From contig DATKKX010000423.1 of NCBI GenBank assembly GCA_035542775.1, positions 1-22,613 on the forward strand: DNA of 22,613 bases, in the 5' to 3' direction. The number at the start of each line of letters is the position of its first letter. The stretch's first letter is position 1. This document shows, in pieces, positions 14,370-21,809 of the stretch. Under the pieces are notes generated by a model. The model did no database searches. It worked only from the letters and a program-made list of their open reading frames with translations, and was not told where the DNA came from. The position numbers and the translations under genes were made by a program. This DNA is from DATKKX01 sp035542775 (GTDB lineage Bacteria; Planctomycetota; Phycisphaerae; UBA1845; UTPLA1).

Positions 14370-16451
14370 TCACATTCTTTCGAGCGTCCGAATGCCGAGA
14401 AGTGCCAGCCCGAGCTTCAACGCCCGTGCAGTCAGATCGCAGAGAACCAGGCGCGAAGCCCGAGTTACGTCATCAGGGGCCTGAAGGACCGGGCAGGACT
14501 CGTAGAACGTCATGAAGCGCCCCGCAAGATCGTAAAGGTACTCGCAGAGAATGTTGGGCAGCAGCGCATCCGCGACGGCATCGATGGTCTCGGGCAACCG
14601 CAAGATCGCCATACCCAACGCCCGTTCCGCGGGCTCGCCCAGCGTGATCGCGGCCTGGCCCGCCTGTCCGGCTGGTTGCTGACTGCTGAGGGCTGATTGC
14701 TCCGCCCCTTTACGATAGATCGAGCGGATGCGTGCATAGGCATAAAGCATATACGGGGCCGTGTTTCCCTGCAGCGCCAGCATCTTGTCCCAACTGAAGA
14801 CGTAGTCAGTATTGCGGTTCTGGCAAAGGTCGGCGTACTTCACCGCCCCGATGCCGACGGTCTCGGCGATGTTCTTGATCTCCTCATCGCTGAACCCGCG
14901 GCGCTTGTCGGGATCGGCTTCAGTGTCGCGCACCAACTTCTCCGCCCGGGCGACCGCCTCGTCCAGCAAATCCTTCAGCTTGACGCTCTCCCCGCTGCGT
15001 GTGCGAAGCATCTTGCGGTCTTCTCCGAGGACCGAGCCGAAGGGCACATGCTGTAATTCAACCTCAGTCGTTCGGTTGCCCGGCCGCGTCCAGCCCAGAG
15101 CGCGAGCGGTGGCGAACAGCATCTCGAAGTGGAGCTTCTGCGGAGCACCGACGACGTAGAGGATGCGATCGGCCCCGAGGCCGCCGCAATCTCCAAGCTC
15201 CGGATTGACGCCTCGCAAGGCCTGCCGCAGACTGGCCGTCTGAAACCGGATCGGCTGCTTGATGAAATCATTGATCCGATATGCCAGGCCGGCCAGATCC
15301 GTTGTCGTGTACAAAAACGCACCGTCGGATTTCTGGATCAGCATGGGCTGCGGATCACCCTGAGGCCCTTTGAATGCGGGGGCTCCATCAGGCTTCTCCA
15401 GGAAGACGCAGACTGCACCCCGGTCTTCGCGACAGACGGCGCTCAGGCCGCTGACGGCGTGGCTTGAGGATTGCCGATTGGGCGCCAGTGCCGCACGCAG
15501 CTCCTCGACGACACCGGGCAGCAAAGGGTTGTAAAAGCTTTCGCCGCATGTGTGCGCGGGCTGAAGCATCACCCCCAGCCGATCATAAAGTCGGTAGACG
15601 CCGCGCATGGATTCGACGGCGACCGCGCGCCAGGCCCGATTCTCCGCCTCGGCGCCGCCCTGCAAGCGTGTGACGGCCTGTCTGGCACGGTCGGCAAAGC
15701 CGGGATCGGTCATCTTGGCGTTACCGCTGCGGTAGATGACCTCCAATTCCTCCGGGTCTTTGGGCAGGCGGGCCCAATCCTCTTCCGACAGTGAGGTCGC
15801 TCCTCGCGGCAAGATACCGCGCGCATACAACTCTTCGAGAATGATCCCGAACTGTGTTCCCCAGTCGCCGATGTGGTTCTGACGGATGGCCCGGTGCCCT
15901 TCGCATTCCACCACGCGGGCCAGCGTATCGCCGATGATCGTGCTCCGCAGATGCCCCACATGCATTTGCTTGGCCACGTTCGGCGACGAATAGTCAATCA
16001 CCACCATCTGGCGATCGGCGTCGGTGACCGGCTCGATGCCGAGCCGGTCAAAAGCCAGCGAAGTCGGCAGTGTCGGGTCAGCCAGCACAGCAGCTCCTGA
16101 TCGCCCAGTCTCCGGAGCCGGGGGCACGATTGCCAGGGTCCTTTGAACGAACGACGTCTTCAGGCGCAGGTTGATAAACCCCGGCCCGGCAATCTCAGGC
16201 GTATCGCACATCTCGGCAAAGCCGGCACTGATCGGCGCGGCCAGAAGTGCATCGACAATCTTCTGAGCCACGTCGCGCGGCTTCTGCCCCAGCTTCTTGG
16301 CCAGGCTCATGGCCACGTTCGACTGGTAGTCGCCGAACTTGGGATCCCCCGCTGCCTTGATGAGCGGATCGACGCCCCGGCCGGCCTCACCGAAAGCGGC
16401 AACCAGCGCGGCTTCAAAGTGCGTACGCAGTTGTGCAAGCAGTGATTTCAC
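14370..16451 (-). CDS. argS: Arginyl-tRNA synthetase
   Basis: The product is 693 residues, longer than the usual 550-600. It charges tRNA-Arg with arginine in the cytoplasm. The N-terminal additional domain (about 1-110) contains FGDYQSNVAM. The HIGH signature is HVGH at 164-167, followed by LRSTIIGDTLAR. The KMSKS-like site is KMLRT near 480, in a GEDRKMLRTRSGE context. The C-terminal anticodon-binding helices end in LGLALLGIRTLERM. The extra length comes from several loop insertions: about residues 127-150, a Ser-rich loop near 330-350, and a Gln/Ala loop near 586-600 built from a DNA heptamer repeat. Translation starts at a GTG with only a poor Shine-Dalgarno. The gene follows rsfS by 78 bp and is probably in the same transcript. 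Confidence 0.95.
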   Translation of the reverse strand: MKSLLAQLRTHFEAALVAAFGEAGRGVDPLIKAAGDPKFGDYQSNVAMSLAKKLGQKPRDVAQKIVDALLAAPISAGFAEMCDTPEIAGPGFINLRLKTSFVQRTLAIVPPAPETGRSGAAVLADPTLPTSLAFDRLGIEPVTDADRQMVVIDYSSPNVAKQMHVGHLRSTIIGDTLARVVECEGHRAIRQNHIGDWGTQFGIILEELYARGILPRGATSLSEEDWARLPKDPEELEVIYRSGNAKMTDPGFADRARQAVTRLQGGAEAENRAWRAVAVESMRGVYRLYDRLGVMLQPAHTCGESFYNPLLPGVVEELRAALAPNRQSSSHAVSGLSAVCREDRGAVCVFLEKPDGAPAFKGPQGDPQPMLIQKSDGAFLYTTTDLAGLAYRINDFIKQPIRFQTASLRQALRGVNPELGDCGGLGADRILYVVGAPQKLHFEMLFATARALGWTRPGNRTTEVELQHVPFGSVLGEDRKMLRTRSGESVKLKDLLDEAVARAEKLVRDTEADPDKRRGFSDEEIKNIAETVGIGAVKYADLCQNRNTDYVFSWDKMLALQGNTAPYMLYAYARIRSIYRKGAEQSALSSQQPAGQAGQAAITLGEPAERALGMAILRLPETIDAVADALLPNILCEYLYDLAGRFMTFYESCPVLQAPDDVTRASRLVLCDLTARALKLGLALLGIRTLERM
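14669..14696 (-). repeat. Tandem heptamer repeat inside argS
   Basis: Four successive 7-mers, on the coding strand TCAGCCC, TCAGCAG, TCAGCAA and CCAGCCG, fill 28 bp and encode part of a Ser/Gln/Ala-rich loop at about residues 586-595. The loop lies between conserved blocks of the anticodon-binding region, so the repeat is probably tolerated as a surface insertion. Confidence 0.6.
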
Positions 16452-16490
16452 GAGGCTGCTTTCTCGTTTTCCACGTCAACCTCGGACATG

Positions 16491-16509
16491 CACTGCTCAC
16501 AGAGCAGTG
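16491..16509. other. Perfect 8-bp hairpin between rsfS and argS
   Basis: CACTGCTC (16491-16498), a 3-base loop, GAGCAGTG (16502-16509). It lies in the 78-bp gap between rsfS and argS. There is no T tract after it on the minus strand, so it is more likely a processing, stabilising or attenuating hairpin than a terminator. Confidence 0.45.
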
Positions 16510-16529
16510 GCACACGACCGGGACCGACG

Positions 16530-16976
16530 CTACTTCGCCCAGTCCACGCGCGGGCTGTCGCCCCACAGCGATTCCAGATCGTAGTAACTGCGGCGATCAG
16601 GATCGAACAGGTGAATCACCACGTCCACGTAGTCGACGATGATCCAGATCCCCTCTTCATAACCGGCCACGCCGTACGGCTTCTCGCCCTGGGCTCGGCC
16701 CAGATCCTCGATGTGATCGGCCACCGCCCGCATCTGCCGGTCGGACGTGCCGGTGCCGATCACGAAAAAATCGCAGACCGGGCTGATGCCGCGAAGGTCA
16801 AGAACCAGAATGTCCTCGCACTGGTTCTCCTGCATGATCCTCGCCGCATCGATGGCGAACCGCCTTGCGGCTTCGGCGGCACGGGCGACCCTGTCCCGCA
16901 GAATCTCCGCGTCACTCGCGACCGTGGTGACGGCCAGTTCCTTGACCTGCTTGGCTCGTGCCGCTTTCTTTGGCAA
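16530..16976 (-). CDS. rsfS: Ribosome silencing factor RsfS (RsfA/DUF143, Iojap family)
   Basis: The product is 148 residues from the chosen TTG. The Iojap core runs from about residue 32 to 135: AIDAARIMQE, then DILVLDLRGISPVCDFFVIGTGTSDRQ, then the GEKPYGVAGYEEGIWIIVDY block, VVIHLFDPD and RRSYYDLESLWGD. Known of the family: it binds L14 (uL14) of the large ribosomal subunit and blocks subunit joining when nutrients are scarce. The open frame continues upstream to 17096, but this would run through the -10 box at 17070-17075. The TTG at 16976 has GAGGG about four bases upstream and is the best in-frame start seen. A Lys/Ala-rich N-terminus of about 25 residues precedes the core. argS follows 78 bp downstream. 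Confidence 0.9.
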   Translation of the reverse strand: MPKKAARAKQVKELAVTTVASDAEILRDRVARAAEAARRFAIDAARIMQENQCEDILVLDLRGISPVCDFFVIGTGTSDRQMRAVADHIEDLGRAQGEKPYGVAGYEEGIWIIVDYVDVVIHLFDPDRRSYYDLESLWGDSPRVDWAK

Positions 16977-17069
16977 TGGTCCCTCAGACTTCCCCAGACA
17001 AAGTCGATTCCCGTCGGCATCCTCGCGCCGACGCCGCAGGGCCCAACGGCCGCCTGCGACAACGCGGAT

Positions 17070-17075
17070 ATTATA
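17070..17075 (-). promoter_or_regulatory. Consensus -10 box for rsfS-argS
   Basis: TATAAT on the minus strand (17075-17070). The possible -35 (CTTGTT or TTGTTG, spacing 15-16) overlaps the base of the hairpin at 17082-17125. Transcription would start near 17063 and give a leader of about 87 bases to the TTG start of rsfS. Confidence 0.45.
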
Positions 17076-17081
17076 AGCGAA

Positions 17082-17125
17082 CGCGGGTCTCAACAAGCGC
17101 CCGCCGGCGCTCGCTGAAACCCGCG
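17082..17125 (-). terminator. Long hairpin between hppA and the rsfS promoter
   Basis: An 11-bp stem (17082-17092 with 17115-17125, one G-T pair) encloses a second 6-bp stem (AGCGCC 17096-17101 with GGCGCT 17106-17111). It begins 26 bases after the hppA stop. No long T run follows, so it is a probable but not standard terminator, and could also be a stabilising 3' end. Confidence 0.5.
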
Positions 17126-17150
17126 GTTTATGACGACAGTTCGCCTGAAC

Positions 17151-19910
17151 CTAGTCCGTCAGCTCGCTGTGCATCGCCGACATCTCCGGCGACTCGCGCT
17201 TCGACTGCCAGACGGCCCAGAGGATCACCAGCAGCGAGACGACGGCCGCACCGATCACGACCATATCGACGGGCTTGCTGACGAACTCAAGCGGCAGCGG
17301 GAAGCCGAACTTCTTGGCGCCTTCCTTCACCGCATCGACCACGCTGGCGTGATACCCCACCATCAGCGGCACGCTGAGAATGGCGACCATGTTCATGACT
17401 TTGAGCAGCGGATTGACGGCCGGGCCGGCGGTGTCTTTCAACGGATCACCGACGGTGTCGCCGGTCACGGCGGCCTTGTGCTTCTCGCTGCCCTTGCCGG
17501 TGTTGCGCTCCAGATCGCGCGGCTCGTCCTCGACCATCTTCTTGGCATTGTCCCAGGCGCCACCGGAGTTGCACATGAAGGAGGCGATGAGCTGCCCCAC
17601 GACAATCGCTCCGCCGAGGAAGCCGGCCAGGCCGATAGGACCAAGCACGAAGCCGACGAAAATCGGCGCGCATACGCCCAACAGGGCGGGGCCGATGAGC
17701 TCATGCTGGGCCGCCGCGGTGCAGATCGCGACCACGCGGGCGTAGTTCGGCTTCTTCTTGCCTTCCCAGATGGCCTTGTCACGGAACTGGATGCGGCATT
17801 CGTTGACGATCAGATAAGCGGCCCGGCCCACGGCACGGATCAACATGCCGCCAAAGAGCATCGGAATCGAGCCGCCGATCAACATGCCGATGAGCAGCTT
17901 GGGATTCGATACCGTCAGCAGACTGGCCACGTGATTGAACAGCCCGATCGGCAGCGGCTTGTCCTCGCTCTGACCGCCGGAGCCGATCACGGTAATAAAC
18001 GACGCGAAGAGGGAGACGGCCGCAATCACAGCCGACCCGATGGCCACTCCCTTGGTAACGGCCTTGGTCGTGTTGCCGACGGCGTCCAGGTCGGCCAGGA
18101 TCTGGCGCGATTCCTTGTACTTGGCCTCGCCCATCTCCTTCTTGTCGAAAGCCATTTCGGCGATGCCGTTGGCGTTATCGGCGACCGGACCGAAGACGTC
18201 CATGGAGATCGTGTTGCCGGTCAGCGTGAGCATGCCGATGCCGCACATGGCCACGCCGAAGGCGATGAAGATCGCGTTCGTGCCGGTGTAGATAAGCACG
18301 GAGAAGAAGATGGCCACGCACAGGATGATGGCGGTCCAGACGGCGGACTCGTAGCCGACGGCGAAACCCTCGATGATCGTCGTGGCATGACCGGTTGCCG
18401 TGTTCTTCTTGATGCTGCGGACCGGGCTGTACTCGGTGCCGGTGAAGTATTCGGTGCAGCGGTTCAGGGCTACGCAGAGCAGAATGCCCACGAAGCAGGT
18501 CGCGGCGGGCCGCATGTCCAGTCCCGGATGGCCCCAGTTGAAGTACCAGGGCAGGGCCTTGATGCTATCCCAGGCGCCTTGCGAAAGCGTACCGGCGAGA
18601 ACCATGGTCTCGTCGAAGCGCAGGTAGAAGTAGCCCAGCACGATGAAGCCGAGGACTGATATCGCGGAACCGAGGGCAAAGCCCTTGTTGATCGATTTCA
18701 TGGCCTGGGCCACGTCGCCCTTGTCGCCGGCGCGAACCGAATAGGTGGAAATAATCGAGCCGATCACGCCGATGGCGCGAACCAGAATCGGGAAAATGAC
18801 GCCCTTGTGGCCGAAGGAGGCCCAACCGAGGATCATCGCCGCGACGATGGTAACCTCGTACGACTCGAAGATGTCGGCAGCCATACCGGCGCAGTCGCCG
18901 ACGTTGTCACCCACGTTATCAGCGATGGTGGCGGCGTTTCGAGGGTCGTCCTCGGGGATGTCCTTCTCGACTTTACCGACCAGATCGGCCCCGACATCGG
19001 CGGCCTTGGTGTAAATGCCGCCGCCGACACGCATGAACAACGCCAGCAGCGTCCCGCCGAACCCGAAGCCGAGCAAGGCCTCATATGCTCGCTCGCCGAA
19101 CGTCATGAAGATGACCGTCCCGCCCAGCAGGCCCAGACCATCGGTGAGCATACCGGTAATGGTGCCGGTCCGGTAGCCGAGCATGAGGGCCTTGCCGAAC
19201 CCGACCGGAGCAGCGGCCGCGACGCGAAGATTGCCGGTCGTCGCCAGTCGCATGCCGACGAAGCCGACCATGCCGGAAAAGATAGCGCCCAGGGCAAACG
19301 CGCCGGCGCGACCAAAGGCGAACGGACTGTACCAGTCGTGATCCTGCAACGCCTTGGTCACATACAGCACGACGATCAGGATGACAATCAAGACGGCCAC
19401 CGTGGATAGCTGGCGCTTCAAGTACGCATTGGCCCCTTCACGGACGGCGTCCGCGATCTCCTTCATCCGGCGTGTGCCCGTGTCAGCGCGATACACGTAG
19501 GCCACCAGGCTGGCGGCGTATACCAGAGCACCGATCGCGACAATCAGCACGATCCACAGGGCCACGCGCTCGTAAGCCGCAAACCGATCGCTCCTCATGA
19601 AGGCGAAGGCTTGGAAATGGTGCTCCGCGGGCGCTGCCTGGACTCCAGGCGCGGGCGCAACCTGAGCGGCTGGCCCATGCGCGGGCTTAGCCGCAGGCGA
19701 GGGCCCTGGCTTGGCCGCAGGCATCGGTGTGGGCTGCGCCGCGGGCGCGGACTTAGCCGCCGGCGCAGGCGATGCCGGCGTCGGCTGCTGGGCGAGTAAT
19801 CCCTTGGGGGCGCCATAGACCCCGGCATGGATGTACAAGCCCAGACACAGCAGCATAAAGAACACAAGACCGATAGTCGGTATCTTTCGACGACGCTTGG
19901 ACTGCTTCAC
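17151..19910 (-). CDS. hppA: K+-independent membrane-bound proton-pumping pyrophosphatase
   Basis: The product is 919 residues against the usual 650-800. It hydrolyses pyrophosphate and pumps protons across the membrane. The substrate and Mg2+ site is plain at residues 296-351 (GGGIYTKAADVGADLVGK, then DNVGDNVGDCAGMAADIFESY), and a second acidic cluster follows in the C-terminal half (NSGGAWDNAKK, GDTVGDPLKD). In GNTTKAVTKG the Lys at 616 and Thr at 619 are the marks of the K+-independent subfamily. About 16 membrane segments can be seen. The N-terminus has an extra hydrophobic segment (about 11-31) and then an Ala/Pro/Lys linker (34-95) before the pump core; the linker is probably outside the cytoplasm. 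The start is a GTG with AGGAG six bases upstream. The gene is monocistronic by its flanking promoter and hairpin. Confidence 0.95.
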   Translation of the reverse strand: MKQSKRRRKIPTIGLVFFMLLCLGLYIHAGVYGAPKGLLAQQPTPASPAPAAKSAPAAQPTPMPAAKPGPSPAAKPAHGPAAQVAPAPGVQAAPAEHHFQAFAFMRSDRFAAYERVALWIVLIVAIGALVYAASLVAYVYRADTGTRRMKEIADAVREGANAYLKRQLSTVAVLIVILIVVLYVTKALQDHDWYSPFAFGRAGAFALGAIFSGMVGFVGMRLATTGNLRVAAAAPVGFGKALMLGYRTGTITGMLTDGLGLLGGTVIFMTFGERAYEALLGFGFGGTLLALFMRVGGGIYTKAADVGADLVGKVEKDIPEDDPRNAATIADNVGDNVGDCAGMAADIFESYEVTIVAAMILGWASFGHKGVIFPILVRAIGVIGSIISTYSVRAGDKGDVAQAMKSINKGFALGSAISVLGFIVLGYFYLRFDETMVLAGTLSQGAWDSIKALPWYFNWGHPGLDMRPAATCFVGILLCVALNRCTEYFTGTEYSPVRSIKKNTATGHATTIIEGFAVGYESAVWTAIILCVAIFFSVLIYTGTNAIFIAFGVAMCGIGMLTLTGNTISMDVFGPVADNANGIAEMAFDKKEMGEAKYKESRQILADLDAVGNTTKAVTKGVAIGSAVIAAVSLFASFITVIGSGGQSEDKPLPIGLFNHVASLLTVSNPKLLIGMLIGGSIPMLFGGMLIRAVGRAAYLIVNECRIQFRDKAIWEGKKKPNYARVVAICTAAAQHELIGPALLGVCAPIFVGFVLGPIGLAGFLGGAIVVGQLIASFMCNSGGAWDNAKKMVEDEPRDLERNTGKGSEKHKAAVTGDTVGDPLKDTAGPAVNPLLKVMNMVAILSVPLMVGYHASVVDAVKEGAKKFGFPLPLEFVSKPVDMVVIGAAVVSLLVILWAVWQSKRESPEMSAMHSELTD

Positions 19911-20000
19911 GATTGACTCCTAGCTGACTCCACCGCGTTGCACAAAAACTCACTCTTGCACGCGCTCAACCGTCCGGCCGGCGCGTCTGCAAAGTTCAGC

Positions 20001-20030
20001 AATATATCGCCTTGCGCTGGCGCGGTACAA
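20001..20030 (-). promoter_or_regulatory. Candidate promoter for hppA
   Basis: On the minus strand TTGTAC (20030-20025), an 18-bp spacer and TATATT (20006-20001). Transcription would begin near 19994, with a leader of about 85 bases to the GTG. It stands back to back with the plus-strand promoter at 20035-20064. Confidence 0.45.
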
Positions 20031-20034
20031 GAAA

Positions 20035-20073
20035 TTGTGTCGGGCCGCCCCAGCCCGGTCTAATCACGACCGG
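20035..20073 (+). promoter_or_regulatory. Candidate promoter with overlapping dyad for the FlgT-like gene
   Basis: TTGTGT (20035-20040), an 18-bp spacer and TCTAAT (20059-20064). The -10 lies over an inverted repeat, CCGGTC (20055-20060), loop TAATCAC, GACCGG (20068-20073), placed where a repressor would block the polymerase. The predicted start near 20071 leaves a leader of about 360 bases. Confidence 0.4.
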
Positions 20074-20097
20074 CGGTATGTAACCCGTTTCGCCCCC

Positions 20098-20284
20098 CCA
20101 ACCGGCTGGGCTTCAAGCCGTGGAAGGCCGGTGGTCAAAGTGGCAACTGGCTAGAGGCTGGCTGATGGGTCGGCAGGCTACCTGCTTGCCTTCTGGAAGG
20201 CTCCGCGTCTAAGTCATTACTGACGCGAACCTTGCAAAATGCTACGCGGCCCTCCGGCCGCTTTAAGTGATGGCCGAAGCCATC
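20098..20284 (+). ncRNA. Serial-hairpin leader upstream of the FlgT-like gene (structured RNA candidate)
   Basis: Six local hairpins follow one another: 20098-20134 (ACCGGC with GCCGGT, bulged), 20173-20185 (GCAGG/CCTGC), 20188-20201 (GCCTT/AAGGC), 20204-20227 (CGCGTC/GACGCG, 12-base loop), 20246-20261 (GCGGCC-CTCC-GGCCGC) and 20269-20284 (GATGGC-CGAA-GCCATC). No open frame explains the region. It fits a structured 5' leader or a cis-regulatory RNA. It matches no riboswitch consensus that I can recognise, and GC-rich DNA makes some pairing by chance. Confidence 0.35.
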
Positions 20285-20429
20285 GATTGACCCTACCCAG
20301 GCCGGGGCTAACATGGCCGCCTAAGTCCTGACGAAGAATGCCATTGGCGGAGTAGCCATCGCCTGCCTCTGAAGATCCGGCGGACTTGAAACCATCGCCC
20401 AACAGCCTCACACGAGGGAGCTAACCATC

Positions 20430-21596
20430 ATGAACCGCTTCACGCCGATTGCCGCCACCGGTTGTTTTCTTGCGATCGCCCTGTCAATCACGGCGGCCAC
20501 CCCGGCCTTGGCAGGGCCCCCGGACGAAAAAGTCATCACCATCGAAGGCCGGGCAGCCGGGACCGACGCCAACGCCATGGACCAGGCCAAGCAAGACGCC
20601 CTTCGGCGGGCCGTCGAACAGGCCTGCGGTTCTTTCATCGACGGGCAGACGCAGACCAAGAACTACGCGGCGGTCTATGACAAGGCCTTGTCGCTGGCGG
20701 CGGGCTACGTCACCGAGTTCCAGATCCTCGAGCGCCGGGTGGAGGCGGGCGTCAGCATCTGCAAGGTGCAGGCAACGGTGTCGACCGCCGCTTTCGAAAA
20801 GGAATGGGCCCGGCTGCTGCACACCATCGACGCCGAGGGCAATCCACGCTGCATTGTCGTCGTCCTGGAAGACAACAACGTCGACGACAATGCCCCGCCC
20901 AAAACGGGAGGAGTCGTACAAAGCGCCCTGGAGAACTTCTTCCTCAAGAAGGGCGTCCAACTCATGGACAAGGCGGCGACCGACGAGGCCCGAGGCCGCG
21001 ACCTGGCACTGGCAGCGTTGAACGATGACGTCAACAAACTGGCGGCGATGGCGGCGGCATTCAAGGCGGATGTTGTCATCCGAGGCGTCGCCGAGGCCCG
21101 CCGCGGTGGCGCCACTGACTTGGGCGGGAAGCGGGTCCACAAGTGGTCGGGCACGCTGAGCATCCGCGCCTATCACGCCGACAGCGCCCAGATGCTGATG
21201 TCGAACACCTACACATCAACCGTCACCACGACTTTCGAAAACACCGGCGGCGACGAGGTCCTCAAGAAGTGTGCGGAGGAGAACGCGGGCCGCATCCTGC
21301 AGGACATCGGAGAAGGATGGCGGCAGCGGCAGAACGTCAAGCGAGTCTGCCAGGTCACCCTGGAGAATTGCAGTCGCGACGACTTCAAGGCCTTCGAGGC
21401 CGCCCTGCGCAAGGTCGACGGCGTCATGGACGTCCGGATGAAGGAGCTGGTCAACAGCGTCTGCCAGGTGGAGGTCGACTGGTCCTACGACCTGGAGAAG
21501 CTCATCCGCCGCATCGAAGAGCTCAGGGTGCCGGGCACCAGCTACGCCGTCACCGAGCAGACCCATGATCGGGTGACGTTCAAGCTGGCCAAATGA
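20430..21596 (+). CDS. Secreted FlgT-like protein
   Basis: The product is 388 residues. A clear signal peptide covers 1-28 (cleavage after ATPALA), so it is periplasmic or exported. Residues about 35-118 resemble the N-terminal domain of flagellar assembly protein T. The signs are a VITIEGRA strand, the helix DQAKQDALRRAVEQACG with its repeating Ala/Arg pattern, and an ILERRVEAGVSICKVQATVS hairpin. The middle part (about 140-290), with an IVVVLEDNN strand, a KADVVIRGVAEA strand and SIRAYHADSAQMLMS, resembles the TolB-like or FlgT middle domain. The C-terminal part (about 305-388) has two similar alpha-beta repeats (VCQVTLENCSRDDFKAFEAA and VCQVEVDWSYDLEKLIRRIE). No flagellar genes are nearby, so an envelope role is as likely as a flagellar one. 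GAGGGAG at 20414-20420 supports the start. Confidence 0.75.
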   Translation: MNRFTPIAATGCFLAIALSITAATPALAGPPDEKVITIEGRAAGTDANAMDQAKQDALRRAVEQACGSFIDGQTQTKNYAAVYDKALSLAAGYVTEFQILERRVEAGVSICKVQATVSTAAFEKEWARLLHTIDAEGNPRCIVVVLEDNNVDDNAPPKTGGVVQSALENFFLKKGVQLMDKAATDEARGRDLALAALNDDVNKLAAMAAAFKADVVIRGVAEARRGGATDLGGKRVHKWSGTLSIRAYHADSAQMLMSNTYTSTVTTTFENTGGDEVLKKCAEENAGRILQDIGEGWRQRQNVKRVCQVTLENCSRDDFKAFEAALRKVDGVMDVRMKELVNSVCQVEVDWSYDLEKLIRRIEELRVPGTSYAVTEQTHDRVTFKLAK

Positions 21597-21641
21597 CCGC
21601 TTTGTCTTCGATCAGCGCAATCTCGCGCCGGGCCCGACTCG

Positions 21642-21668
21642 TGGCAACCATCGTCCGCCTTCCGGGCG
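21642..21668 (+). repeat. Intergenic 27-bp repeat, copy 1
   Basis: TGGCAACCATCG followed by YCCGCCYTCCGGGCG (both Y are T in this copy). It matches copy 2 at 21726-21752 in 25 of 27 bases. It lies just after the FlgT-like gene, and its 3' part is an imperfect palindrome. Confidence 0.6.
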
Positions 21669-21725
21669 AGGAATGTGGAAGGTCGTCCCCAAAACCAGGG
21701 CCTGCTCGCTGCGCTTGTGCGCCCC

Positions 21726-21752
21726 TGGCAACCATCGCCCGCCCTCCGGGCG
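21726..21752 (+). repeat. Intergenic 27-bp repeat, copy 2
   Basis: Second copy of the 27-bp element, 84 bp after the first. Both variable bases are C here, which makes the palindrome CCGCCC-TCC-GGGCGG (to 21753) perfect. The sequence after each copy is also loosely similar (GGAAGGTCGTCCCC and GGAGCACGGTCCCC), so the duplicated unit may be about 50 bp. Confidence 0.6.
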
Positions 21753-21809
21753 GTTGGAGCACGGTCCCCCGCCTGCGAGTATCATGGTTCGCTGGAATAG
21801 GAGTCAATC

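Noticed and set aside
17130..18659. A 509-codon plus-strand open frame rich in Asp, His and Gly
   Set aside because: It is antisense to hppA, which is unmistakable on the other strand; the composition is a mirror of membrane-helix codons.
20161..20340. Cyclic-di-GMP (GEMM) riboswitch before the FlgT-like gene
   Set aside because: A few fragments resemble it (a GACGC-AA stretch, CTCCGGCC, CTAAG), but the core sequence and the order of the receptor elements are not present. It is kept only as a structured leader of unknown type.
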